Positions 7,358-15,134 of a stretch of DNA of 27,339 nucleotides are shown here, piece after piece. A program made the translations under genes and the position numbers. Below the pieces are notes generated by a model that saw only the letters and a list, made by a program, of their open reading frames with translations, was not told where the DNA came from and did no database searches. Position 1 is the first letter of the stretch. Every line of letters starts with the position of its first letter. Location of the stretch: NCBI GenBank assembly GCA_002419135.1, contig DIFM01000002.1:54995-82333 (forward strand). Direction: 5' to 3'. The DNA is from Dehalococcoidia bacterium UBA5748. Lineage in GTDB: Bacteria; Chloroflexota; Dehalococcoidia; Dehalococcoidales; UBA5627.

Positions 7358-8353
7358 CTATTCTTCCGATTGATTGTCGGCTTGGGCTTCCAGAGCCTCT
7401 ACATCTGATTCATATACTTCGTATTCAAAATCGGGGTCATTCTCTTCATAATAATCCAATTGAGCATCCAGTATTTTCTTGACCTGTTCATTTTTGGTAA
7501 CGTCAATACTGAACTCTTTTTTACTGTTTAGTGCCATAAGATACAGATAACCGCCCTCAAGTAAATTATATACTACGTATGGCATACACATACTGCTTAG
7601 ATTCATATCATTGAAGCTCTCATGATAAAAAGGAATAAACTGGAAGTTCTCGGGAAGCATTAATATTAATTCCTGCTTAATACTGTCAGGATTATCGGGG
7701 TCGCAGTATTCGGGTGGTGTAACGGCAACCTGGCATGAGCAGACAAGCGGGCGGATATCATAAATCATACAGGCTTCATCCTTTAAAAAGGGACAGGCGA
7801 TTTTTAATTTGGCATAACGTGCGCCCAATTCTTCCAATATAAGTCTTTTTTCCGAATCAAAACCGGATTCGAACAATTCGGCATAAGCCTTTTGAAATTC
7901 ATCGAGTATACCTTCATGTTCATCCAGTCTGTTTTTCCATTTCTTGTAATTTTTTATAAACGAAGACATTTTACCTTTATGATTGTACAAGTAATAAACT
8001 ATGGCTTCGCATTCCTGCAGGGATGCCGGTATGTATTGAGAACAGCACATCGAACAGCCCCTATGGCAGGATATTGTTTTCCCGTTGTTTTTGGCTTCCT
8101 GTAACTGTTGCTGGTAAATAAACTCGTTAATATCTTTTAACTGTTTTTCCTGCTCGATACAAAATTTTTCCCGTATTTTACCGAATTCCCCGAGGTAAGC
8201 AATTTCCATATTCAGATTAAAAGGGTCAAATGTTTTCTTGTCGAATTTTATTTCTTTCGCTGTTTCCTCTTTGCCGTAACAGCAATTTTTATATTTTTTA
8301 CCGCTGCCACAACTGCATAATTCATTTCTGCTGATACTTGTTTTCCGTTGCAT
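7358..8353 (-). CDS. SEC-C motif / YkgJ-type cysteine-cluster protein
   Basis: About 331 residues with two metal-binding parts. Near the N-terminus is a SEC-C zinc motif, ELCSCGSGKKYKNCC. In the middle lies a YkgJ-type cluster: CHRGCSMCC, then CPFLKDEACMIYDIRPLVCSC, the Cys pattern thought to bind zinc or an Fe-S cluster. The C-terminus is very acidic (YYEENDPDFEYEVYESD). Biochemical function is not known for YkgJ proteins. ATG 8353 is chosen because GAGAGG lies four bases upstream; a TTG at 8380 is also in frame. It starts 40 bases after serS and is probably read with lysS-serS, though no role in aminoacylation is implied by the sequence. Confidence 0.85.
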   Translation of the reverse strand: MQRKTSISRNELCSCGSGKKYKNCCYGKEETAKEIKFDKKTFDPFNLNMEIAYLGEFGKIREKFCIEQEKQLKDINEFIYQQQLQEAKNNGKTISCHRGCSMCCSQYIPASLQECEAIVYYLYNHKGKMSSFIKNYKKWKNRLDEHEGILDEFQKAYAELFESGFDSEKRLILEELGARYAKLKIACPFLKDEACMIYDIRPLVCSCQVAVTPPEYCDPDNPDSIKQELILMLPENFQFIPFYHESFNDMNLSSMCMPYVVYNLLEGGYLYLMALNSKKEFSIDVTKNEQVKKILDAQLDYYEENDPDFEYEVYESDVEALEAQADNQSEE

Positions 8354-8393
8354 TACGCCTCTCTTTTTTATAATATTCAAATGATGAAGTTGA

Positions 8394-9635
8394 TTATTTT
8401 ATTGTTTTAACACCCATATAAGGTTGCAAGACATCAGGTACGGCAATACTGCCGTCGGACTGCTGATAATTTTCCAATACTGCTATTACAACTCTGGGTA
8501 GTGCCAATCCCGAGCCGTTCAAAGTATGTACATATTGCGGTTTGCTGTCTGAAGTCGGACGGTAGCGAATATTTGCGCGTCTGGCTTGAAAATCGCCGCA
8601 ATTGGAACATGAGCTTACTTCCAGCCATTCTTCGCAACCGGGCGCCCACATTTCGATATCGTATGTCTTTGTCGATGCAAAACTTATATCAGCGGTGCAC
8701 AGTTTTTTTATCCGGTAGGGTATTTCAAGCTTGCGACAAATATCAACTGCATTATCCACCATATATTCTAATTCTTCGTTTGAATTCTGCGGTTCTGTGA
8801 ATTTGTACATCTCGACTTTGTCGAATTGATGCCCTCTTTTTATGCCTCTGGTGTCCTTTCCTGCCGACATCTTCTCACGTCTGAAACACGCAGTATAGGC
8901 GACATAATTTATGGGCAGATCAGTCGCTGGCAGGATTTCATCACGATGCATGTTGGTAAGCGGCACTTCTGCTGTCGGTACCAGCCACAGGTCTTCCTCT
9001 ATATCACGGTATAAATTATCAGCAAACTTGGGAAGGTTGCTAGAGCCGATTAAGCACTCCTTCTTTACCATGTATGGCAGATACGCTTCCTGATATCCGT
9101 GTTCTTCCGTGTGCAGATTGAGCATGAAATTGATGAGCGATCTTTGAAGACGCGAACCCAATCCTTTTAGAACGTAAAAACGAGTACCGGATAACCTGAC
9201 CCCTCGTTCGAAATCAATAATTCCCAGCCTTTCACCCAGTTCCCAGTGCGGAGCCGGAAGAAAATCGAATTTTCGCATTTCCCCACAGGTGCTGATTACG
9301 ATATTGTCGTCTTCGCTGTCACCGATGGGAACGGAGTCCTGTGGAATGTTGGGTACGCGCAGCAGCAAGTCTTCCAGACGGGAATCGATATTTCTTAATT
9401 CATCATCAATGTATTTAATCCGGTCGCGTAGCTCACGGCCTCTTTCTGCGGAATCAGCGCCCTGCGTTTTTGCAAGATTTTTTCGTTCGCATCGGAGTTC
9501 TTCAACCAGAGCCATTTTCTGTCTTTTTGCAATATCCAGCTCGATAATATCATCAAGCGGAGCATTATCATGCCGATCTGCAACAGCTTTGCGAACAACA
9601 TCGGTATTATCTCTGATAAATCTAAGGTCTAACAT
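8394..9635 (-). CDS. serS: Seryl-tRNA synthetase
   Basis: Class II aminoacyl-tRNA synthetase that charges tRNA-Ser, 413 residues, normal bacterial length. The N-terminal coiled-coil arm that grips the long variable arm of tRNA-Ser spans about 25-105. Motif 2 is TACFRREKMSAGKDTRGIKRGHQF with the conserved EMYKF following. Motif 3 is NGSGLALPRVVIAVLEN near the C-terminus. The active-site segment LVPTAEVPLTN is intact. It begins 3 bases after lysS with AAGGA inside the lysS end, so the two are co-transcribed. Its substrate tRNA-Ser(UGA) is encoded 2 kb away in the same window. Confidence 0.98.
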   Translation of the reverse strand: MLDLRFIRDNTDVVRKAVADRHDNAPLDDIIELDIAKRQKMALVEELRCERKNLAKTQGADSAERGRELRDRIKYIDDELRNIDSRLEDLLLRVPNIPQDSVPIGDSEDDNIVISTCGEMRKFDFLPAPHWELGERLGIIDFERGVRLSGTRFYVLKGLGSRLQRSLINFMLNLHTEEHGYQEAYLPYMVKKECLIGSSNLPKFADNLYRDIEEDLWLVPTAEVPLTNMHRDEILPATDLPINYVAYTACFRREKMSAGKDTRGIKRGHQFDKVEMYKFTEPQNSNEELEYMVDNAVDICRKLEIPYRIKKLCTADISFASTKTYDIEMWAPGCEEWLEVSSCSNCGDFQARRANIRYRPTSDSKPQYVHTLNGSGLALPRVVIAVLENYQQSDGSIAVPDVLQPYMGVKTIK

Positions 9636-9638
9636 ATA

Positions 9639-11120
9639 TTATTCCTTCTCACGAAGCTGCGGGAAAAGTATAACTTCCCGAATTGATTGCTGGTTTGTTA
9701 AAAGCATTACCAGCCGGTCTATACCAACCCCTAAACCGCCGGTCGGAGGCATACCGTAGGCCATCGCAGTCAGGAAGTCTTCGTCAATAACTTCCTGTTC
9801 TTCATCTTTGCCACGACTTCTATGCTGGTTAACAAATCTCTGCCTCTGGTCAATCGAGTCGTTTATTTCCGAAAAAGCGTTTGCCAGTTCCATGCCGCAT
9901 ACATAAGCTTCAAATCTCTCTACAATATTATCATATCCCGGTTTCTTTTTGGCAAGGGGTGACATATCCAACGGATAATCGTATAAAATAGTCGGCTGTA
10001 TCAGATGCGGCTCTACAAAAGTAGAAAGTAATTCGTCTATCAACCTTCCGCGGTCTTTTGCGGGGTCGATTTCAATATCCAGTCTCATCATTTCATTTCT
10101 AAGTGAAACAACGTCAGGGTATTGCAGAAAATCTATGCCGCTGTATTTTAAAATCGTTTCTCTCAAATCCAATCTTTGCCAGGGTGGTGTGAAATCGATG
10201 ATATTATCTCCGTAATTAAATTTAAAATTGCCGGATATCTCCTTTATAACGGAGGAAACCATATCTTCCAGCATATCCATTACATCTTTATAATCGGCAT
10301 AAGCCTGGTAACTTTCAAGCATAGTAAATTCAGGATTGTGCTTGATAGACAGCCCCTCATTACGAAAAATTCTTCCCAGTTCATATACTTTGTCAAACCC
10401 TCCCACAATCAATCTCTTCAGATGAAGTTCGAGGGCGATGCGTAAATAGAAATCGCAATCAAGCGCGTGGTGGTGAGTAATAAACGGCCTGGCAAGGGCT
10501 CCGCCGGCAGAAGGCTGGAGTACGGGTGTCTCTACCTCTAAAAAACCATTGGTATTCAAATAGTTCCTGATAGCCGCTATTATTCGGCTGCGCATTCGGA
10601 AAGTATCTTTAACTTCCTGGTTGCTGATAAGGTCGAGATATCTCTGTCGGTGCCTGGCATCGACATCCTGCAATCCGTGATACTTCTCGGGTAACGGCAA
10701 TAGCGATTTGGATAGAAGTTCAAACTCTTCTACGTGAACTGTGGGCTCGCCGGTCCTGGTGCGCATCAGCCCGCCTTTGACACCGATAAAATCCCCGATA
10801 TCGAGGTCTTTATATAGCTCTGCTGAATCTTCATCCCCCAGCACAGTGTTGGTAAATATTATTTGTATTTTACTTGAACCGTCCTGAAGATCTAAAAAGG
10901 AGCTTTTCCCCATTTTTCTTATAGCCATAATACGTCCGGCTATGCTGACTATAGACGGATTTGCTATTCCTGTATCTTCGTTGTTCTTCAGTAGCTCCTT
11001 AGCTTCTTCGGCAGTATGAGTGCGTTTATAACTCCTTGGATACGGGTCAATTCCGCGATTTTTTATTCTTTCCAGTTTATCCAATCTCTGTTGGGTCAAG
11101 TCATCTAATCTAGAAGCCAT
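9639..11120 (-). CDS. lysS: Lysyl-tRNA synthetase (class II)
   Basis: Class II lysyl-tRNA synthetase, 493 residues. The N-terminal OB-fold anticodon-binding domain covers about residues 55-165 (VSIAGRIMAIRKMGKSSFLDLQD). The catalytic core shows RSRIIAAIRNYLNTNGFLEVETPVLQ (motif 1), ELGRIFRNEGLSIKHNPEFTMLE (motif 2) and GLGVGIDRLVMLLTNQQSIREVILFP (motif 3). It is first in lysS-serS. An AAAGG site precedes the ATG, and a good promoter lies about 80 bases upstream, separating the unit from recO. Confidence 0.98.
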   Translation of the reverse strand: MASRLDDLTQQRLDKLERIKNRGIDPYPRSYKRTHTAEEAKELLKNNEDTGIANPSIVSIAGRIMAIRKMGKSSFLDLQDGSSKIQIIFTNTVLGDEDSAELYKDLDIGDFIGVKGGLMRTRTGEPTVHVEEFELLSKSLLPLPEKYHGLQDVDARHRQRYLDLISNQEVKDTFRMRSRIIAAIRNYLNTNGFLEVETPVLQPSAGGALARPFITHHHALDCDFYLRIALELHLKRLIVGGFDKVYELGRIFRNEGLSIKHNPEFTMLESYQAYADYKDVMDMLEDMVSSVIKEISGNFKFNYGDNIIDFTPPWQRLDLRETILKYSGIDFLQYPDVVSLRNEMMRLDIEIDPAKDRGRLIDELLSTFVEPHLIQPTILYDYPLDMSPLAKKKPGYDNIVERFEAYVCGMELANAFSEINDSIDQRQRFVNQHRSRGKDEEQEVIDEDFLTAMAYGMPPTGGLGVGIDRLVMLLTNQQSIREVILFPQLREKE

Positions 11121-11201
11121 ATTAATCCTTTAATCTTTTATAATGAACGATATATTAGTATTGGGGTTATTTGATATGTGACTTTTAAGTTTATTCCAGA
11201 T

Positions 11202-11230
11202 ATTATATTTTATCAAGTAATTATAGTAAA
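11202..11230 (-). promoter_or_regulatory. Promoter for the lysS-serS unit
   Basis: On the minus strand TTTACT (11230-11225), a 17-base spacer and a perfect TATAAT (11207-11202). This predicts a leader of about 75 bases before lysS. No T-box specifier hairpin is evident in it. Confidence 0.5.
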
Positions 11231-11243
11231 GCTATGATATTTA

Positions 11244-12005
11244 TCATGCACACCTTTTCAGTGCTTCAAGCCATGTAAGGGATTTAATGTCTTTTTCAAG
11301 CAAATATTTTATATATAAATGTATTAGTCTTTCAAGCTCAATACTTAGCTCTTTGGTTATTTTAAGCCGTCTGATGGTATTATAATTGCCATCCTGCAAT
11401 AGCCTGAAAATCTTCAGTCCGTTTATTGAAATCGGATAGCTGAAACTCCCATTTCTACCACAAGCAGGGCAGTGCATACCTCCCGCACTCGGGCAAAACT
11501 GATTTGTTACCGGTTTTAACTGAGTATGGCAGGAAACACACAACTTTAGTTGAGGCCTATAGCCGACGTTATCAAGCAGTTGGACTTCGAAATAACGGAG
11601 AACTAATTCACGATTGTTTTCAGTAGATAGTTTATCCAGTACATCCAGGAGCATTCGGAAAAGAGGATAATCTTCTATCCCTTCCTCCGTAAACTGATTT
11701 AACAACTCTATTATATAAAGGGCGTACGAAGTAAGCTCCAGGTCGTTTTTTATGGTAAGAAATCCGTTAATGGTCTGGCTACCGGTAACTGTTGCAATGT
11801 TTTTGCCTCTTGCCAGTGATACCATACTATATGTCAGCAGTTCCAGATGTCCTGACATTTTGCTTTTCGGCTGTCTGACTCCTTTGGCAAATGCCTGTAT
11901 CTTTCCAAGATGGGGAGTATAAAAAGTCAGGATTCTATCTGCTTCTCCCAGTTTGGTTTTTTTTATAACTATGGCTTCGGTCTTATAGTCTCTTGGCTCT
12001 GACAT
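11244..12005 (-). CDS. recO: DNA repair protein RecO
   Basis: Recombination mediator that, with RecR, loads RecA onto SSB-coated single strands. 253 residues: the N-terminal OB fold begins YKTEAIVIKKTKLGEADRIL and contains GKIQAFAKGVRQPKSK. The helical C-terminal part carries a zinc site CVSC...CPAC (about residues 157-184), with an extra Cys in FCPSAGGMHC. It ends the dnaX-ybaB-recR-csaA string, 84 bases after csaA, so it may share the transcript. RecR being encoded two genes upstream fits the shared pathway. Confidence 0.95.
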   Translation of the reverse strand: MSEPRDYKTEAIVIKKTKLGEADRILTFYTPHLGKIQAFAKGVRQPKSKMSGHLELLTYSMVSLARGKNIATVTGSQTINGFLTIKNDLELTSYALYIIELLNQFTEEGIEDYPLFRMLLDVLDKLSTENNRELVLRYFEVQLLDNVGYRPQLKLCVSCHTQLKPVTNQFCPSAGGMHCPACGRNGSFSYPISINGLKIFRLLQDGNYNTIRRLKITKELSIELERLIHLYIKYLLEKDIKSLTWLEALKRCA

Positions 12006-12089
12006 TTCATACTTCTTAACTTATAAATACACTGATAAAAACCGGAATTAAGCAACATTGTCCCGGAACTATTAAATGGCAAAAGTTTT

Positions 12090-12425
12090 TTACAATACCC
12101 TTTTCCCGACAGGAACATCTCTATCGGGTTGTAACAGTATAACTTCCTTATCGTCCAAAACTACTCCGAGAACAAGTACTTCCGATATAAAATCGGCAAC
12201 CTGTTTCGGTGGAAAGTTTACTACGGCTGTTACCAACCTTCCAATCAGTTCCTCTTTGTCATAGCAAGCGGTAATCTGTGCGCTGGATTGCTTTTCTCCC
12301 ATTTCCCCGAAATCAATCCACAGTTTATAAGCAGGTTTTCGAGCCAGGGGGAAATAATCTACCTTGGTGATTCTGCCCACCCGTATATCTATCTTTTCAA
12401 AATCCTCATAATTTATAAAACACAT
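12090..12425 (-). CDS. csaA: CsaA-type tRNA-binding-domain protein
   Basis: 111 residues, entirely one OB-fold tRNA-binding domain of the CsaA family, as in the free-standing B. subtilis protein. Motifs are YEDFEKIDIRVGRI, KLWIDFGEMGEKQSSAQI, LIGRLVTAVVNFPPKQVADFISEVLVLG and VPVGKRVL at the end. CsaA has chaperone-like and tRNA-binding activity and has been linked to protein export. It sits between recR (13 bases upstream) and recO, so the operon mixes repair and tRNA-binding functions. The same domain occurs at the C-terminus of MetG, but nothing of MetG is attached here. Confidence 0.92.
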   Translation of the reverse strand: MCFINYEDFEKIDIRVGRITKVDYFPLARKPAYKLWIDFGEMGEKQSSAQITACYDKEELIGRLVTAVVNFPPKQVADFISEVLVLGVVLDDKEVILLQPDRDVPVGKRVL

Positions 12426-12438
12426 TGTTAAATCGCTT

Positions 12439-13053
12439 TTACTTTAATTCCTGCCTGCCTTCGAGTGCCCGGGTTAAAGTAACATCATCGGCATATTCCA
12501 GTTCTGTGCCAAACGGCAACCCTCTGGCAAGGCGCGTGACTCTAATGCCCAAAGGTACTATTATTTTATTGAGGTACATCGCTGTCTGTTCGCCCTCAAG
12601 CGTCGGGTTGGTAGCAAGAATTACTTCGGATATATCTTTGCCTTTAAGACGTATCAGCAGTTCCTCAATTCTAATATCGTTGATTCCTATACCGTCAGTC
12701 GGTGAGATAGCGCCGTGGAGCACGTGATATAGTCCTTTGTAGATACCTGAGTGTTCCATCGCCAGGATGTCCTGCGGTTGTTCGACAACACAGATACTGG
12801 ATTTATCCCGCTTTTCGTTACGGCAAATGGGACAGAAATCCGAATCCGCAATATTAAAACAGACAGAGCAGAGGCGTGTACTGTTTTTTAGTGAAATAAG
12901 GGCCTCTGCCAGAGCGATAACATATTCTTTTTGCGTGCGCAATAAATGATATGTCAAACGCTGAGCACTTTTAGGCCCGATACCGGGTAGTTTGGCAAGT
13001 TCCTGCATCAGACGGTTTACAGAATCAGCCGTATTGGATTGATTTACTTCCAA
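12439..13053 (-). CDS. recR: Recombination protein RecR
   Basis: Ring-forming mediator that works with RecO (and RecF) in recombinational repair. 204 residues. The helix-hairpin-helix is LAKLPGIGPKSAQRL, the zinc finger CSVC...CPIC is around residues 60-75, and the Toprim domain begins CVVEQPQDILAMEHSG and includes LHGAISPTDGIG. The reading frame begins at TTG 13053, with AAGGA about 10 bases upstream; the next in-frame ATG is too far into the conserved region. It lies 14 bases after ybaB in the classic dnaX-ybaB-recR order. Confidence 0.96.
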   Translation of the reverse strand: MEVNQSNTADSVNRLMQELAKLPGIGPKSAQRLTYHLLRTQKEYVIALAEALISLKNSTRLCSVCFNIADSDFCPICRNEKRDKSSICVVEQPQDILAMEHSGIYKGLYHVLHGAISPTDGIGINDIRIEELLIRLKGKDISEVILATNPTLEGEQTAMYLNKIIVPLGIRVTRLARGLPFGTELEYADDVTLTRALEGRQELK

Positions 13054-13067
13054 TTTATTATTATCCT

Positions 13068-13376
13068 TTAATCCGTTAATCCGGGGATTTTCATTCCGCC
13101 GGTTAATTTCTTCAGTTTCTCATCTGCTAATTCCTTGGATTTGTCCAAGGCGCCTGTTACCGCCTTAAATACCAGTTTTTCAAGGTCTGCGGCTTTACCG
13201 GCTTCTACTGCCTCAGGAGCAATTTTAATGGATAATATCTTCTGCTTGCCGTTGGCGGTAACTTTAACCGCGCCGTTTCCGGATTCTGCCTCAACTTTCA
13301 TTTTTTCAAGTTCTTTTTGTGCTTTTTCCAGGTTACTTTTTAATTGCATTGCCTGTTTCATCATGTTTAAGTCCAT
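13068..13376 (-). CDS. ybaB: YbaB/EbfC nucleoid-associated protein
   Basis: 102-residue DNA-binding protein of the YbaB/EbfC family, dimeric in known structures. The pattern MMKQAMQLKSNLEKAQKEL, GNGAVKVTANG and LKKLTGGMKIPG is characteristic. The start codon overlaps the end of dnaX by 10 bases, implying translational coupling. The dnaX-ybaB-recR order is conserved across many bacteria. Confidence 0.96.
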   Translation of the reverse strand: MDLNMMKQAMQLKSNLEKAQKELEKMKVEAESGNGAVKVTANGKQKILSIKIAPEAVEAGKAADLEKLVFKAVTGALDKSKELADEKLKKLTGGMKIPGLTD

Positions 13377-14998
13377 TTTTCCTCCACTTCTACTATTTGA
13401 CCGCCCATTTTTTGTAATTCATGTACCAGATGATTTTCTTCAGGTTCGTACACACATTGTACTTCACATGGATGGCCTATAAAATTACCGATTATTTTGG
13501 CTGCGATTTTATTATTTTCGGCTTGTTCTATTTTGTCCTTATGGACAGGGAATCTGAAAGAAAGAACAACAACTTTATCATCGAAAGCAACCGGTTTAAC
13601 ACCGGCGCTTCTCAAAATTGCTAAAGCAGGCGACCTTTTAACACTATCCGGAGCATGCTCAATTACATTCTTCCAATTTTCATTCAGGTAATCAAGTTTA
13701 TTACTGTATTCCTTTATCCCCTTGTTTGTAACTATAGAATCAGGAACTGCTTCTGCTGCTTTATTACTAAAATCACTCTTTATTTCTGTATTTTTACTTA
13801 TATCCGGTTCTGTAACGGTTACCGGTTTTTGTTTAAGGTTTTTTTTCTTTGAAATAACTGAATCTGACGGTTCTTTTACCTGTTTAATCTCTGATACAGC
13901 ATGTTGCCTTACGGGGGGTGCTGAATTTGCCAGTGAAAAATCTACTATTGCCAACTCCAGTGGCAGGGTAGAGTAGCTGTCCAGATTAAGTTCAAGTTTT
14001 CCAAATGTTTTAATTGCGTTTAAGATTTGTTCGACTGTTGATCTCTCCGCGAGTTCTGCCAGTAAGGTTATTTCCTCAGGGGTAAAATCAAGGTCATTAT
14101 TATATCCGGTCTTTAGAAGCAATAACCCTCTAAGATAAGCGATAAGCTCCCTGTTCAGCTGTTTTAAATCGAAACCCTCATCTTTTATAGCATTGATGGT
14201 TTGGATTCCTGCTGTGATATTTGTGCTAATAATATGTTCTACCAGTTCCTTAATACGTTCATTTCCGGTAATCCCCAGCATGTCCCTTACTTGACTGAGA
14301 TTAATATCGGAGCCATAGTGGGTATATAGTTTTTCGAGCAGGTTCTCGGCATCTCTGAGACTGCCGGTAGCATTTTTTGCCAGAACATTCAATGCCTCCC
14401 GGTCGATAGTAATACCTTCACTATCGCATATCTGTTTTAATTTATTAACAACATCATTTTGACTGATACGATGGAAATCAAAACGCTGACATCTTGACAT
14501 AATAGTGGGAAGTACCTTGTGTGCCTCCGTGGTGGCTAAAATAAATATAACACATGAAGGCGGCTCTTCAAGCGTTTTTAAAAGAGCATTCGATGCTTCT
14601 TTTGTAAGCATATGGAACTCATCTATGATATAAACCTTGAACTTAGCATTTACGGGGGCGTAGTTGACACGCTCGCGCAGATTTCTGATTTCATCAATTC
14701 CCCTATTGCTGGCAGCATCTATTTCTATTACATCCATCGCTCTGCCTTCAGTAATAGATACGCACATTTCGCACTTGTTACAGGGCTCACCTCTTCCGTT
14801 AGAGGTGCAGTTAACGGCCTTTGAAAGTATTCTACCTGTACTGGTTTTTCCGGTTCCTCTCGGACCGCAAAATAGATATGCATGCGAAACATGTCCACTG
14901 CTAAGAGCATTTAATAGTGTCTTTGTTACATGCTCCTGCCCGGCTACATCTGCCAATGTCTGGGGACGCCATTTTCGATAAAAGACCTGTTGTTCCAT
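13367..14998 (-). CDS. dnaX: DNA polymerase III subunit gamma/tau
   Basis: Clamp-loader ATPase of the replicative polymerase, about 543 residues. Domain I starts FYRKWRPQTLADVAGQEHV and has Walker A GPRGTGKTS, a Zn-binding C-x8-C-x2-C-x2-C cluster, Walker B-like IDEFHML and the arginine-finger motif SRC. Domain III (~225-345) follows. A low-complexity linker then leads to a tau-like C-terminal domain. In the linker, codons 384-387 (AAG AAA AAA AAC) form a run of eight A and the heptamer A-AAA-AAC. A -1 slip there gives Pro then TAA, a gamma-like short product. ATG 14998 is preferred: an ATG at 15010 lies at or upstream of the predicted transcript start. Neither has a Shine-Dalgarno site. Confidence 0.96.
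   Translation of the reverse strand: MEQQVFYRKWRPQTLADVAGQEHVTKTLLNALSSGHVSHAYLFCGPRGTGKTSTGRILSKAVNCTSNGRGEPCNKCEMCVSITEGRAMDVIEIDAASNRGIDEIRNLRERVNYAPVNAKFKVYIIDEFHMLTKEASNALLKTLEEPPSCVIFILATTEAHKVLPTIMSRCQRFDFHRISQNDVVNKLKQICDSEGITIDREALNVLAKNATGSLRDAENLLEKLYTHYGSDINLSQVRDMLGITGNERIKELVEHIISTNITAGIQTINAIKDEGFDLKQLNRELIAYLRGLLLLKTGYNNDLDFTPEEITLLAELAERSTVEQILNAIKTFGKLELNLDSYSTLPLELAIVDFSLANSAPPVRQHAVSEIKQVKEPSDSVISKKKNLKQKPVTVTEPDISKNTEIKSDFSNKAAEAVPDSIVTNKGIKEYSNKLDYLNENWKNVIEHAPDSVKRSPALAILRSAGVKPVAFDDKVVVLSFRFPVHKDKIEQAENNKIAAKIIGNFIGHPCEVQCVYEPEENHLVHELQKMGGQIVEVEEKWT
13833..13846 (-). promoter_or_regulatory. Candidate slippage site for a short gamma form of DnaX
   Basis: On the minus strand eight consecutive A (13846-13839) followed by CC, in frame as AAA-AAA-AAC. 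A -1 slip gives CCT-TAA with the stop at 13835-13833. One added A gives the same stop. One deleted A gives a stop within about six codons. A 5-bp GC-rich hairpin (CCGGT 13825-13821 with ACCGG 13808-13804) lies 12 bases downstream, a weak potential stimulator. Confidence 0.45.
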
Positions 14999-15012
14999 AA
15001 TTTTGTTCATAT

Positions 15013-15041
15013 ATTATACCCTATAGAGCTGCATTTCCCAA
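15013..15041 (-). promoter_or_regulatory. Promoter of the dnaX-ybaB-recR-csaA-recO operon
   Basis: On the minus strand TTGGGA (15041-15036), exactly 17 bases, then a perfect TATAAT (15018-15013). The expected start is about 15006, giving a leader of roughly 8 bases before ATG 14998, a nearly leaderless mRNA. Confidence 0.6.
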
Positions 15042-15083
15042 AGTAATTAATAACTTTTTATAAACTTAATAATATGAATTATA

Positions 15084-15112
15084 GAAAAACCCCCTCTTTG
15101 TAGAGGGGGTTT
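15084..15112 (-). terminator. Rho-independent terminator of the tubulin-like gene
   Basis: A 10-bp perfect stem, AAACCCCCTC paired with GAGGGGGTTT (15112-15103 with 15096-15087), a 6-base loop, then a T-run on the minus strand. It lies 23 bases after the stop codon and isolates this gene from the dnaX operon downstream. Confidence 0.93.
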
Positions 15113-15134
15113 AAATCGATGGCGTTATCAAAGT

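Noticed and set aside
9289..9759. A 156-codon serine-rich plus-strand frame
   Set aside because: It is the complement of serS and lysS ends; both genes are unambiguous on the minus strand.
11121..11200. T-box riboswitch in the lysS leader
   Set aside because: The ~75-base leader is too short, and no T-box consensus or terminator hairpin is visible.
11234..11247. ATGATA-TT-TATCAT palindrome overlapping the recO stop
   Set aside because: Short, AT-only and likely fortuitous; no GC stem or T-run for termination.
12425..14981. Plus-strand open frames of 60-115 codons across csaA, recR, ybaB and dnaX
   Set aside because: They mirror well-identified minus-strand genes, lack ribosome binding sites and have no family resemblance.
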